Source: Irpex lacteus
Lineage: Eukaryota; Basidiomycota; Agaricomycetes; Polyporales; Irpicaceae
Assembly (NCBI GenBank): GCA_001986395.2
Contig: MQVO02000011.1
Span: 992,001-1,056,000 of the forward strand
Length of the DNA stretch: 64,000 bases
Direction: 5' to 3'
Shown here: positions 47,165-57,861 of the stretch, one piece after another
Layout of the letters: every line of letters starts with the position of its first letter
Position numbering within the stretch: position 1 is the stretch's first letter
Notes under the pieces: model-generated
Database searches by the model: none
What the model saw: only the letters and a program-made list of their open reading frames with translations
Told to the model about the DNA's origin: nothing
Program-made: the position numbers and the translations under genes

Positions 47165-48833
47165 ATGTCTCCCTTCTCAGAGGTCCAACTTGAGTACGTC
47201 TCTCTAGGACTCAACTGCCATAGGGTATTTGCTAACATTCGATCTTTCAACCAAGGCTCATAGGCAACTATAGCAATACTTCCTCTGCAGGTATGTATCA
47301 TTCTCATACATCTGCGGGTTATGCTGATCGTTCTCACCCAGTGTTGTTTTTGTATGAAAGTATTGTCACTCTACCCCAAGAGATAGAGGCTATATGGCGC
47401 CGAAAGTGGACAGTAATGACCTGGCTGTACGCATTCACTCGCTACACTCTGGTTGTGGATACAGTCTTCGCCTTCATCCCGACAGGAACTATTGAAGTAT
47501 GTAGCCCCATCACACCCAATTGTGTTTAAACAGCACGAGCTGATGCATCACTGCCACGCAGAGGTATAGTCGACAATTTGGTACTGACGTCCAGAGCTCA
47601 CCAACTCTAACAGTTGCAAGGCGGGAATATACATCGATGATGCTCTACAAATGATACAGTTTATATGTTTCGAATGTAAGCAGGTCTACAAAAACGTTTA
47701 GAGCGCACCGTCTGATCAGCGCATAACACAGCATTCTCTGTTTTCAGAGTCTATGCATTGCTAGATGGCAAATATCTCATCGCCGGACTGGTCTTCCTCC
47801 TGAGCCTCGTGCCCGTCGCTGTCAATATGGTACGTGATATTAGATATTCTCGCAATCGGTAGGATAACGTTGACAGTCAGCAAAAATAACTAGTTCGTCT
47901 ATATAGCTACCAGGATCGTGATGGACGACTCAGGAATATGCTCATCGTTTCTGGCGGGGTCAAATGACCTTCATCTATCGTACGTCTCGCAGGCCATCAT
48001 AATGTGGTACACCTAATGACGCGTCTTTACCCACAGCTGCAAGTGAATTGTTCCAGCAAGTCAGAATATACTAAATTGACATTCGACTTTTAGTATCATT
48101 AGCGACACGTATCGCTGTAATAATTAGTGATGTGCTCGTCCTAGCGGTCACTTGGTTCAAGACAGCTCGGTTGTATAGGGAAGCCCATCACGTGGGTGTC
48201 GAGGCTCCGCTTGCAACCATGCTTTTCCGAGACGGTAGGACGCATTACGTTCGTTGCAGCAGCTACTGCTCATGTTAACGTTCATACTCGTAGGAACATT
48301 ATATTTCATGTAGGTCCTTGAGATACATTAGTTACCTCCAAAGCATCCACTAATCCGGGACTAGCATCCTTCTAATCATCAATATCCTGCAAGTGCTCCA
48401 ATTCACCGTTGTGAGTCTTTATTCTATTATACATAGACACGTATAGCTAACGAATCAAATCAGCCGAGCCTGTTCAATCTAGGCGTCGTCGAGCCTTTCT
48501 TCACCGTGTAAATGCCTCTCTCTGCCCTAAACTACTTCAAGTTCTATGCTAAACATATAATCTCCCAGATTCCCCCCAATAATCGTCTGCCGTTTCATCC
48601 TCAATCTGCGACAGATAAAACCCGCAGGAAGTTCAAGTTCCTGGGTCTCGGGGAACCAGTCGGTCACCCTTCGCTTCATGGGGAATATGGGACAGACGTT
48701 GCAATTTAGTAGAGATGAAGAGGGAGGAGAGGTGCATGCTGAGGCAAAAGTGGATATCCGGCCGAGAATAGCTGCTGAGGCTGCGGATGAGGCGGGTTCC
48801 AGTGTAGGTGAGGTTGATCGTGCCACAGTCTAA
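47165..48833 (+). CDS. DUF6533-family membrane protein
   Basis: Seven-helix-like membrane protein of the family common in Agaricomycetes. The first exons are 47165-47193, 47256-47290 and a third from 47342. They join to MSPFSEVQLELIGNYSNTSS, then AVLFLYESIVTLPQEIEAIW and RRKWTVMTWLYAFTRYTLVV, the hallmark DUF6533 core (LPQEI-x3-WRRKWT, then an R-Y pair). Later exons give RVYALLDGKYLIAGLVFLLS, LATRIAVIISDVLVLAVTWF, TLYFIILLIINILQVL, and the closing family motif IVCRFILNLRQIK near 48585, before a hydrophilic tail ending VGEVDRATV and TAA at 48831-48833. Function unknown; the family is usually multi-copy and lineage-expanded. Exon edges in the middle are approximate. Confidence 0.85.
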
Positions 48834-49165
48834 TCGCGTAAGAGCTCCCTGCTTCGAACCATGGACTATTATTTGATGTAGTTTTCGGATGCTATTGCGT
48901 GAGTGTATACGTACCCAATGGACCAAATTATAATTTTACGTACTTATCTTTGCAAGCTGGCCTGGTAAGCAATATGTTCAGCTATAAACACTGAAAACTG
49001 ATTACTGATGTGTGAGTAGAAGTGTTGTTTTAGGCGGAACTCTACTTTATTTTGCCCTATGGTTTCTTAATGGCAAGTGTGGTGATTTCAAATGAATCAT
49101 CTATCGTTAGTTCGCGTGGGAAGTCCGAAATATAATACACCGTAAATAGTCGTAAAGAGATACTC
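48834..49165. other. convergent intergenic region
   Basis: 332 bp between two genes ending towards each other. AT-rich; only 3' UTR-like sequence. Confidence 0.5.
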
Positions 49166-51324
49166 CTAGAGCGCAAACAACTCCGTATGCAACCCAACAC
49201 CACCAAGCTGCACACCCCTCACCGTCCCAATCCTCGCCACAGCATTCTGCGTCTCCCTAATCAGACTCTCCGGGCCACTAGCACAAACACCCACACCCCC
49301 ACCAATCCCCACCCACTGCAACTTCTCCTCCCCCGCCTCCCTCTTTCCGCCTTTCTCGGAAGACTCCTCGAAACGAAGGTCCGCGGGCGGCGTGACGAGT
49401 TCGCGGAGCATCTTGCCTATGGATGGCCGGTAGATGTTGACGTCGGAGTTGGGGATGGGCGGGACGGCTTCGGGGTTGCAGAGGCATGTGACGTATATTG
49501 AGAAGTGGATGTCTAGGGAGGAGCCGGCGGCGGCGGTGGCGATGTCTTGGAGTATTGGGCTGAACCATTCGATACAGCCTGTAACATTCAATAAGTATGT
49601 TGACTTGATTATTTGGAAGAGTGGGAAGGTACGAACCGAAAGACTTGATACACCATACAAACTCTATCCGCCTCGTCTTCTCACCACTAGCTCTACCGAG
49701 CTTGACACACCTCCCGACGATATCATCAAGCATACCAATAGTAAACGTAGCACCAGACCCTCCAGCAATGAGCAGCACGCTCTCATAATCACCCAGATCA
49801 ATACTACATCCACCGTACGCGCCATCGAACATAACTTGAACAGGTACACCGCTGTTCTTCGCGCTCTCCTTGCAACAGGAGATGCGCTCCTGCTCGGCAT
49901 TGGCATACTCGTTCAACGCCCTCGTCCAGTCGCCTCGTACACGGGCCGCTAGTGTCAATGTGCGGGTGCTGATGGAGGAGATGGAGGGAGGGGCTGAGAC
50001 GACGCTGAGTGGGTGTGCCTCGAAGAGACGGCCGTTGAAGAAGACGCGGAGGCGTAGGTGCTGGCCTGCTTCCCAGCCGGCGTCGCAGTCGTGGATGTGG
50101 ATCTACGACAGGCATGAGCAACTGGGAGTATTGATCGTGGCAAAAGGCGACACTTACTAGGGTCATTTGGTTGTCCACGGGGACGAGAGTCGCGTCCTTG
50201 ATCGTGTAGCGGAACATGCGCATCAGGAGGTCCAAGCCGTAGAAGGCCAGGGGAGGGAATATCCAAGGAGTGGCATAGGTGGTGTGGTAGCATACTGTGA
50301 TGAAGAACGCTACGAAGCCGAGTATACTAGGGTGGTCTTAACTCGGCTGTTGTAAGAGGAGTAGCGATAGTTCACTTACTGAGAGATGAAGAACACCTGG
50401 TGGAACATACGGCGCGGCGGGCGAAGCGAGGTCAGCACTATCACGCAGAGTACGCCAAAAGCAGCGACGCCGGATGTCTCCTTCTGCTGTCCGAGAATAG
50501 GCAGACCGTATTGCACATGATTGCGAATCCACAAGGCACCATGGATGAGCGCGCATATGAAGAGCCCACGGCCGGCCCATCGATGCACGTAGTTAAGTCG
50601 CTCATAGCCATTTCCTGGTCCTAGAAGGAAGGAAACGATAGAGTTCTTGGTGGCAAAGAGGAAGACGACGGGGAACTGGGCCAAGGCGAGGAAACCTGTC
50701 GTACGGGGTGAGCATCTCTGGGTATAGCATAGGAACTGAGTATTTGCTACCTCCTCGATTAGCATTCGAGATCAGTTCAGCGTCCATCGTAACGCATATG
50801 AGTACCGTCACAAGGTACCCAATAACGACGAGCACTGAAATGATACCTTGTCAATATTATGTCACTCATCTGACGTGAGCACAGGCGCCTACTCTGTCCA
50901 AAATCGACTTCCAGCCCCGGCAGAGTCCACCTGAGCGTGGACGCAGCAGTCTCAAAGACCGCGAGCAGCCCGTTTCTCCTGCGTCTAGGGAGAATTCCCT
51001 TCTCAGGAGACGACGGTACGGCACCGTACGAGCCTCCGAAAGTTTCAGAGACACCGAAGATGCCCTTTAACATCCGTCCCGATCGTATGGCGGGCAGGAG
51101 CTTTGGGAGTGACGCAGTCACTGCGATAGCTACAGCAGCGGCCCACACGATGGAGAATTTACGTGCCCATTTCGGGTCCTCTACATACGAGCTGCAAAGA
51201 AACACCACTGCATCAGCCTTCCCATTCTATGATAACCAAGTACAGTAAATCCGCTGAGAGATAGAACTTACTTGTACTGCTGGAACTGCGTCGGGATGAC
51301 AGGAGGCGCACCAAAATCCGACAT
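49166..51324 (-). CDS. ferric/cupric reductase (FRE family)
   Basis: Plasma-membrane metalloreductase that passes electrons from cytosolic NADPH through FAD and two hemes to extracellular Fe(III) or Cu(II). Start MSDFGAPPVIPTQFQQY at 51324. Order: first membrane helix and basic loop (RKFSIVWAAAVAIAVTASLP, LPRRRRNGLLAVFETAAS); VLVVIGYLVTVLICVTM; helices with heme-ligand histidines (YVHRWAGRGLFICALIHGAL, then RMFHQVFFISQ and AFFITVCYHTTYATPW); FAD-binding domain with HLRLRVFF and AHPLSVVSAPP; NADPH-binding GGSGATFTIGMLDDIVGRCV; C-terminal VGVCASGPESLIRETQNAV. The stop is at 49166. It has about seven exons and normal family size. It lies 770 bp from a Ctr copper transporter on the same strand, a sensible partner because reductases supply Cu(I) to Ctr proteins. 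Confidence 0.92.
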
Positions 51325-51645
51325 TGTTGGCGGTTGGATGTGTCGGAGAGTGGGCTGCTTGCTTGCTTGAGGAGGATGGGAGGAATGTGCTCGTACCGTT
51401 CCAAGGGAAGGAGTTAGGCGCGAAAATGCATTATGGGGGTATTTGTTTGGACCAAATAGTGGTGAAAAAATGTTTTCACTGCTTGTTCGCCCGTGTGCAA
51501 GTGCTATGGCCAGCGACCCTCAAACAACCCGCACGGTCAATCCGTCGTTTTGTCGTGGCAACAAACAATTCCATAAGCATTCACAGATTTACAGATCGTT
51601 CAAACGCTGCTTGCCTTGATTCTGTCAAAGAAGACTACGTGAGTA
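51325..51645. promoter_or_regulatory. upstream region of the ferric reductase
   Basis: 321 bp between the reductase start and the NADAR relic. It should hold the reductase promoter. No GATA-cluster or metal-response site was convincing by eye. Confidence 0.35.
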
Positions 51646-51795
51646 CTACGAGGGTATCGTATCATACACATCCTCCCCCTGTGCCTCCCGCAAAACCCTC
51701 CTCGTCTCCATCAACGCCCTACCCAACATGGGATGCCAGCCGTAAGGCGTGCCTACTTTCCAGAAGAATACATAGTCGTCGCGAGATGGAGGCAT
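51646..51795 (-). pseudogene. NADAR-domain relic, ends fused, centre deleted
   Basis: A 49-codon frame runs from ATG 51795 to TAG 51646. It begins MPPSRDDYVFFWKVGTPYGW, which matches the start of fungal NADAR proteins (Phe-Trp near the N-terminus followed by a GW). It continues at once with HPMLGRALMETRRVLREAQG, which matches the last helix of NADAR proteins (LGxxLMExRxxL, as at the C-terminus of bacterial YbiA). The normal 120-140 residues between, including the catalytic core, are absent. The simplest reading is one internal in-frame deletion in a once intact gene. NADAR enzymes act on ADP-ribose or riboflavin-pathway glycosides; this fragment cannot. A micro-protein role is possible but unsupported. 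Confidence 0.6.
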
Positions 51796-52093
51796 GAATG
51801 GATACGTGTGACTAGTGTTCTATAATGCGCGGCGTTCATCGTAAATTGGAAGATACTTCGTCCTTCGCTCAAGTGGCTCTTGAGAGTACCGAGCATAGCA
51901 GCCTTTGAACGAGTCAAGTGCGACTCGACAACACTTCACTACACAGTCGGGAGCAGGTTGATATTCCTTGACAGCTCAGTACATTAACAAAGCACAGCAT
52001 GTCAGCCTCGCCAATCCGCGCAAATTCGAGTCCGATAGTCATGTCTAGCGTAGATATAGTACAGTGATAAATGTAGCAGAACGTCATAAGTCA
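51796..52093. other. intergenic region
   Basis: Short region between the NADAR relic and the copper transporter stop. Nothing recognisable. Confidence 0.4.
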
Positions 52094-52799
52094 CTATGCA
52101 GAGGCAATGTAGCGGCCAAAGAGTGTTTCTCCCACTCCGAGACCGACGATAATCGATAGGATGAAGCCAACTTGGTAGGTCCTACACGATAACAGGGATA
52201 TGTTAGATCGGTTAGTGCTTGGAAAGAGAAGGGAGACGTACATGATCGCTAACATGAAGGCGAACTGTAGTGCAGAGCGCCCTGCGTAGACGATCCCACG
52301 CAAGATATCGTGTGAAGCGACGAAGGGCGGTGTGGTGCGCATGGTTATAGCATCTCTCAACACGGCACTCGTCCTCGGAGTCGACTTCATCTCATCGTCC
52401 GATGAACCATACGACACAACAGGAAGTCCCTTCTCCGTAAGCCGGTTCGCCAACAGTATCTGAGCTCTGTCCATCCATACCGTGAGCAAAACGAGCGTCA
52501 AATAATACCACAAGCGACGATACGTACCTCTTCGCCCAATGCGCCTGCATAACCGCACTACAAGCAGCAAACCACCTCTCCACGACACCAAGCAGAAACA
52601 GCCCAATACACGTCCCAACCATAGCGCCTGCGCTCTGCGGTACCCAGCCTAGGAACCAGAGCATGTCGCCTGGTGTGAAGTGCAGGTAGGTGAGCATCTG
52701 GCCCATGGCGAGGTCCATTGACCCGTCCATGGACATGTCCATGCCATTGTCGTGTGCTGCGACGAGAGATGCGAATGCGAGGGTGAAGAAGAGGGACAT
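52094..52799 (-). CDS. Ctr-family copper transporter
   Basis: High-affinity Cu(I) importer, three transmembrane helices, acting as a trimer. Exons, complement of 52094-52181, 52242-52466 and 52528-52799, join in phase to 194 residues. A short N-terminal hydrophobic segment (SLFFTLAFASLVAAH) is followed by a Met/Asp-rich ectodomain (GMDMSMDGSMDLAMGQML), TM1 (AGAMVGTCIGLFLLGVVERW), a cytosolic loop, TM2 carrying the MxxxM copper motif (QFAFMLAIMTYQVG) and TM3 with a GxxxG-like packing motif (IIVGLGVGETLFG). The MxxxM is split by the second intron (AT|G). Length is normal for the family. Its neighbour on the same strand is a ferric/cupric reductase. Confidence 0.92.
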
Positions 52800-53988
52800 G
52801 GTTGGAGGGGCGTGAATGGAAACTGGGACGGTCGGGATGGCTTGGGAAGGGGGAAAGAGTGAAGTTGGATGGCTGAGATTTATTGCACCTTACGTAAGCA
52901 AGCCAAACATGCGCAATTAAGCGGTTTAGCGCCCTTTTCTTTTACGCAGACCAAAATCGCTGCCCTCCCCGTTGTGCTGGTGTCGGCGTTGCCGCGTTCA
53001 CAGCTTACTTTACACGTACCTCGTGCAATTTTCCCTAATTTTCTGTGCCCACCACTGTCTTTCCTGCCCTACAAACCGCACTGCGCAGCTGCAATCTCAA
53101 ATGTAGGGTCCCGAGTACGTTCCCGAGTCAAACGCGCTTGGCTGCGTAGCGACGAACCCGTCCATCACGCCTCGTGTCCCAGCACCCATGCTGTCCCCTC
53201 TCAAACCACCACTCGGCACAGTCATGCGGCGAGGAAAACCAATTCCGAATCGATGGGGGTGTCGAGATGATGGACGGTGATTGCGGGCAGGGAGGCTTCG
53301 TGAGCAGTACGCTCCCACCTCCCCAGTAGACTCTGCCTAGCGTGTGAGCATCCCAGATAGTCTGCTAGGCGTAATGGAGACTTGTAATGTGGCGGAACTT
53401 GGGAACAACGGCAGGCGGCAAAGAGACCTGACGAGGATGGTATGCAGAGGTTGAGAGGTTCCAAGGCTAGGAGGCGACGAAGAAGATCCAAGATAGCCTC
53501 TAGGTCGAGTGAAAGCGAAGAGCATTTATAAGTGAAGGGTTGTCGTAAGGCGTCCCCAGCAGTCCAGCAATTCAACGTAGTATCGTCATGAGATCAGCAG
53601 ATAGTCATTTAGCAGGGCAAGCGTAGACCAGGACAGCACAATCGAGCTTCGTGAGTATGAACTCCCACTCGACGGCCAGAAAAAGTGCAGAGAGTTAGAG
53701 GAGAGGACTCAGAAGGGAGGAGACAAGCAGGCAGTGGTGGTGGAGGGGAGAGGCAAGGAGACGAGGCAGACGGAGACGCGTGAGGCATTTTGCCCGACCA
53801 ATCGTGTAAATGCCTCACATTCAGTCTCCGCCCAAAATAGCACGTGTCCAAACGAGCGCTGAGGCATTTCGGCGGTCTCGATCACCAAAGCGCATCATTG
53901 CCTAATCCAGATGCCGACGTCGTCACCCTGTCCTGATACCGCCATGTGCATATAACCGCTTCCAACGCTTCAATTGTCACTTTCCACG
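52800..53988. promoter_or_regulatory. copper-transporter promoter and likely old promoter of the TLDc gene
   Basis: 1.19 kb with no recognised exon. A minus-strand frame of 117 codons at 53222-53575 has no domain. The right part has promoter-like elements in plus orientation: a 9-bp inverted repeat at 53781-53817, a further TGAGGCATTT at 53860, CACGTG at 53841, and TATAA at 53951-53955. The last lies 34 bp before the target duplication of the inserted transposon. Confidence 0.5.
53781..53817. repeat. inverted repeat TGAGGCATT / AATGCCTCA
   Basis: Perfect 9-bp arms (53781-53789 and 53809-53817) with a 19-bp spacer. A third, direct copy (TGAGGCATTT) is at 53860-53869. The spacing suits a dimeric or paired transcription-factor site in the former promoter of the TLDc gene. 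Confidence 0.7.
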
Positions 53989-53998
53989 ATTTTAATGC

Positions 53999-54110
53999 AG
54001 TAACTACGAAAGATGTAAGATGTAAGATGGGCCTGGTCGTATGATCACGTCAAAATAGTAAGATGATGGCGCGCTTCGGTGCGTTGCAGCAAAAATGTAA
54101 GATCGGGCCA
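53999..54110 (+). repeat. left terminal inverted repeat, GTAAGATG-rich
   Basis: Contains four GTAAGAT copies (around 54015, 54022, 54058 and 54097). Matches the right terminal region in reverse orientation with gaps. Confidence 0.65.
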
Positions 54111-55319
54111 CTACCTAATAAGGGCAGTGCCCGCCGCTACGCCTACGTATTTGGCTAAGCGCTCGTGTTTTCACTGACCTGCGGTGAGTGAGTAACGGAG
54201 ACGCACCGCCCTTTCACTGGCAGTGAGCGCTTCGAAGTGTCCAATCACCAAGCGACTTACGCTACCATTGGAATCATTGCAGTGGTACTCAACTTTACAG
54301 AGTCAAGTAGAATGGCAAGGGATTTATAGCAGCATGTACTATAAGTAAATACACGAGTATATCATATATGAGCTAGCAGTATTGAGGCCTACTGGCATAC
54401 TTATATGATAGTAGCGAGGTCTGCGCAGGCAACGAAACAACGAATATATTAGCAAACATGGAACAGAGAGTCTGGACTACTAAAGAAAGAAGAAGATGAA
54501 GTATGTACTTCGCAAAGCGTTACGGTTTTCCGAGCCCGACTTATCCCCATTTTCGTCACTACGAGAAGCATTGGCGTTGGGCTATACTGGACAGCAAAGC
54601 CATGTGGGCAAAAGCAGATTTTGCCCTTATTTCTCTCCGCAGCAGTATACGGCTCCTAGCCTGTGGAAGGGTAAAGGTCATTCACATATGCCAAGAACAG
54701 GAAACGAGCGTGCGTCGTAAAATTAACGAACTGATGGCGCGGTTTTAATAGAAATTGGTGTGTTCCGCTGCGTGGTTGTTCCTTTCCTGTTTCTTCAGCC
54801 AAGTTAGTTCAGTTGTTGAGAACAATATTGGGGTTTACGAGAAACAACCAGCACGCAAGCAAATTGGGTCGCTCCGAGTCAATATTGGAAGGGTTTGTAC
54901 GCAACTTCCCACTGCGTTCCTGGGCCACCATGCTGACGGATTCCTAGCATCTGAGCCCGGTCATAACACCGACTCGGGCACATCTTGCGCCCTTGACAGC
55001 ACCCAGTGCATCTAGGTGACACCTCGCGCGAGCTTCGTCGAACTAGGTAGAAAAAGTTCAAGTCAGCTCGCCATATCTCAAGGAAACAAGTAATTGTATA
55101 CCAGCCGGTAAGCATCCTGCCCAATCGCCTCCTCAGCTCCTTCGTGCGCACAGGTTGCCCGAGAGGGCTCTTGCGTCGAAGAAAGGTTTTGTCTCCTGAA
55201 AGAATGTTGATATTTAGGAACTGCAACTTGAAGTAGAAAGTACTTACAGTAAATTCAGCGTGAACGCCTTAGAGCCAGATTAGGCAACCTAGCGCATCAA
55301 TCGTAAGCGCGCGGCGGGT

Positions 55320-55430
55320 GCCCGATCTCACGGATTCGTGGCCATCTTACTGTTTTGCTGCCATCATACTGTTTTCATAGCATCTTACTATTTTGCCATC
55401 ATCTTACATCTTACTACCTCGTATATACTC
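55320..55430 (-). repeat. right terminal inverted repeat, CATCTTAC-rich
   Basis: Contains four CATCTTAC copies plus one CATCATAC, the reverse complement of the left-end motif. Ends in GTATATACTC next to the second target-duplication copy. Confidence 0.65.
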
Positions 55431-55459
55431 ATTTTAATGCTTGTCTACGACCAGCGATC

Positions 55460-57581
55460 ATGTCGCAATCCATCTCGATACCGCCGCTGATTCCTCTGCC
55501 TAGCGATGGCAAGAGGAGTCTGCGCGACGAGGAAGAGGATGTCTTTGCAACGCTCTTCTCACCTGCTACGCCGCGCGGATCGCCAACGCTTCGACCGGTA
55601 CCGGACGAGTCGCAGAGGCCTTCGCGACATGCACGGACTGCGTCCGTCGATTCGGATTTTGGATCTTTCGTCTCTGTGCCGTCTGCGGAGGATCCTCTGC
55701 ACCAGCAACAACAGCAGGATGGAGGGTTCGCGCCTTTCACGCCCGTGGAGAACTTTAACTTTTTCGACAAGTTTACGGAGGACGCTAAGGTCGCGACGGA
55801 GAAGAACAAGACGGAGCTGCTGGACGAGCTCTTCCAGAATGATAGGGATCCCACGGCCTTCCTTCGAGGAGGTGCGCACATATTACTATCTTTGTGTAGT
55901 TGACATCCTTAATTTGAGGCTGGACCTGCAGGCGAACAAAGCACGCAGAAACAAGAGGAGTCGCTGCTTGACTTCACCTCAGATACCCTCGATGCAAATA
56001 CCAAGACCCCCACAAATCGCTCTCGCGCAGCGACGCCTCTAGCAGGTCAACCATCGGCTCCAGCACAAGCTACTATTGTTCCTCCAATAAAGGTGCGTGG
56101 TACATTGATCTTAAAGCTCTCAGCTTTTGCTCAACCTGACCCTGCAGCCACCCCTAACCAAAAGCCCATCTCCACTACCGACCCTACCTCCAGCACCACA
56201 AGCACCCAACAATCACCTGGTGGATGAACTCGCAGACTTCGACTCCGACCCCTCCCACCTCCCTTCCCAATCGCACTCCACCCCCTCCCCCTCTCACTCA
56301 CCAACCCCACCCACCTCCACCTTCCTCCTCGACCTCGACTCCCACCGCTCCGCCACCCATCCCGCCTCCACAACTTCACCTCCCCCTCCTCCTCCTCCCC
56401 TTCCTCTTCTTCTGTACGAAGAGACCTCAGCCCAGACCTCTCCCGCTCCCCCTCCCTCCCACCAACTCCCATCCGCCTCTCCACCCCCGAAGTCCAACGC
56501 ACCCAATCATACTTCGCGCCTTCCTCGCTGGTAAGCACGACGTCGAGCCTTACGTCCCGATGGATGTCCTCTCTGCTCTCTCGTCCGCAACCTCCTCCTC
56601 CTCCCACAGCTGACTATGAGGGTGCATCCTCAGCCTCGATGCATGGACGAGCGGCGACGATGCCCGGCTCCTCGATCACCCATGGAACGCCCTTCGGTTC
56701 GACGCCGTACGTACCGCCGTCTGGTGCACCGGGGTTCGCGGGGATAGGACGTGGGATAAGGGGTTCCAGTTTGATAGGGAGGGTGTGGAACGTGCGAGTT
56801 TGAAGTTGGTGGGGAGGAAGGAGGTTACAGTCGGCGTACTAACCGTCGAGCTGGCCGACAAGGTTCGTCTCTCCCTCTCTTCTCTCTTCCATTTGTCAGG
56901 ATTCCGGACTCTAACCTGAGCTTTTTGGATATAGCTCCGACCGTATTTACCTGCGTTGAAACGCCTCGCACGCTCCTGGTCTTTACTGTACAGCCTCGAC
57001 CAGCACGGTATCTCGCTCAACACTTTGTACACACGATGTGAGGCGCATATGGGCGGCGCACTGGTGGTCATGAGGGACTCGAACGATGCGGTGTTTGGGG
57101 TGTGGATGGGGGAGGGGATTAAGTTGTCTAAGGGGTCTTATTACGGGAGCGGCGAGTCGTAAGTTCATTCCTCGTCTATTGACTACTGCTCGTATTGATT
57201 TTGTGGTGTAGGTTTTTGTTTAGAGTTCTTGCGGATGATAACGTGCGGGTGTACAAATGGACGGGCAAGAACGACTACGTCGCGCTCTGCGAGTCAGAAT
57301 ATATATCCTTCGGTGGCGGGTACGTCTCTCTCCCTCTCCCTCCCTCTCCCTCCCTTTCTCTCTCCCTCTCTTCATTCTGTCAAACGCATATACTCACGCA
57401 CATCATATCTACTACCTAAAGTGACGGACATTACGGATTGTACCTGGACGACACACTCTCCGACGGGTCCTCCGCGCGCTGTCCGACGTTCGAGAACGAG
57501 CCGCTGTGCTCGCCTGGTCCGCGGCAGGGTGAGAATGTGACATTTGAGTGCGTTGGGTTGGAGGTGTGGGGCGTCGGTTGA
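55460..57581 (+). CDS. TLDc-domain protein, OXR1 type
   Basis: Oxidation-resistance protein of the OXR1/TLDc family; TLDc domains protect against oxidative stress and can regulate the V-ATPase. ATG 55460 starts MSQSISIPPLIPLPSDGKRS. The N-terminal half is disordered and very Pro/Ser-rich, with FFDKFTEDAKVATEKNKTEL and LLDELFQNDRDPTAFLRG before the first intron (55874 region, joining to GEQSTQKQEESLLDF). The C-terminal TLDc domain includes TVGVLTVELADKLRPYLPAL, RSWSLLYSLDQHGISLNTLY, GGALVVMRDSNDAVFGVWMG, GSGESFLFRVLADDNVRVYK and YVALCESEYISFGGG. It ends DGHYGLYLDDTLSDGSSARC, CPTFENEPLCSP and FECVGLEVWGVG. This is the complete TLDc order. A transposon sits immediately upstream, so the transcription start may have changed. 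Confidence 0.92.
57326..57373 (+). repeat. CT-rich simple repeat in an intron
   Basis: Pure pyrimidine tract of CTC and CCCT units inside the last intron of the TLDc gene, between the GTACGT donor and the acceptor near 57420. Probably length-variable. Confidence 0.85.
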
Positions 57582-57861
57582 CAGGACGATATATCCAGTC
57601 AAATTTTGAGTGCAGTACGTGCATTGACAGTTGTTTGTTTGTCTGTATTGCTATTGCTTGGACCCTTGGTGTTGTAAATTATGTCAGGAACAGAAGACCG
57701 CTCATGGAATAATACAGGAGTTGTATGTAAGTTATCTTGAAACTGGCCGGTGTGATGCTACATTACGAGGTCTACGATTTGGATGCGGTACGGCTACAAT
57801 TTGAATGCTGCGATGCGATGGGGTATATGAAGTCCGAGGTATGTTGCTACTGCTACAATAT

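Larger units (their letters stand above)
53989..55440. mobile_element. non-autonomous Mutator-like DNA transposon with target duplication
   Basis: The element is 53999-55430 (1,432 bp), flanked by identical ATTTTAATGC at 53989-53998 and 55431-55440. Its ends are imperfect inverted repeats. The left end reads AGTAACTACGAAAGATG; the reverse complement of the right end reads GAGTATATACGAGGTAG. Both then run into GTAAGATGTAAGATG, and both share CAAAATAGTAAGATG, GCAGCAAAA followed by GTAAGAT, and GATCGGGC within about 130 bp. A 9-10 bp duplication with long imperfect terminal repeats fits Mutator-like elements. No transposase domain is visible in either strand; the longest frames are about 115 codons. 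It is therefore non-autonomous. It sits just upstream of the TLDc gene start (ATG 55460). Confidence 0.72.

Noticed and set aside
48841..48880. GGTTCGAAGC on the minus strand, like a tRNA T-loop
   Set aside because: The flanking bases do not form a T-stem and no acceptor or anticodon arm is present.
51324..51797. Plus-strand frame of 157 codons
   Set aside because: Overlaps the reductase start and the NADAR relic on the other strand; no domain and no start context. The minus-strand reading is the meaningful one.
53222..53575. Minus-strand frame of 117 codons between the Ctr gene and the transposon
   Set aside because: No family resemblance or splice-consistent extension. More likely promoter or UTR sequence.
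54879..55226. Minus-strand 115-codon frame inside the transposon
   Set aside because: No transposase, zinc-finger or helicase motif. Consistent with a non-autonomous element.
56131..56607. Minus-strand Gly/Glu-rich frame of 158 codons
   Set aside because: Mirror image of the Pro/Ser-rich exon of the TLDc gene; low-complexity shadow.
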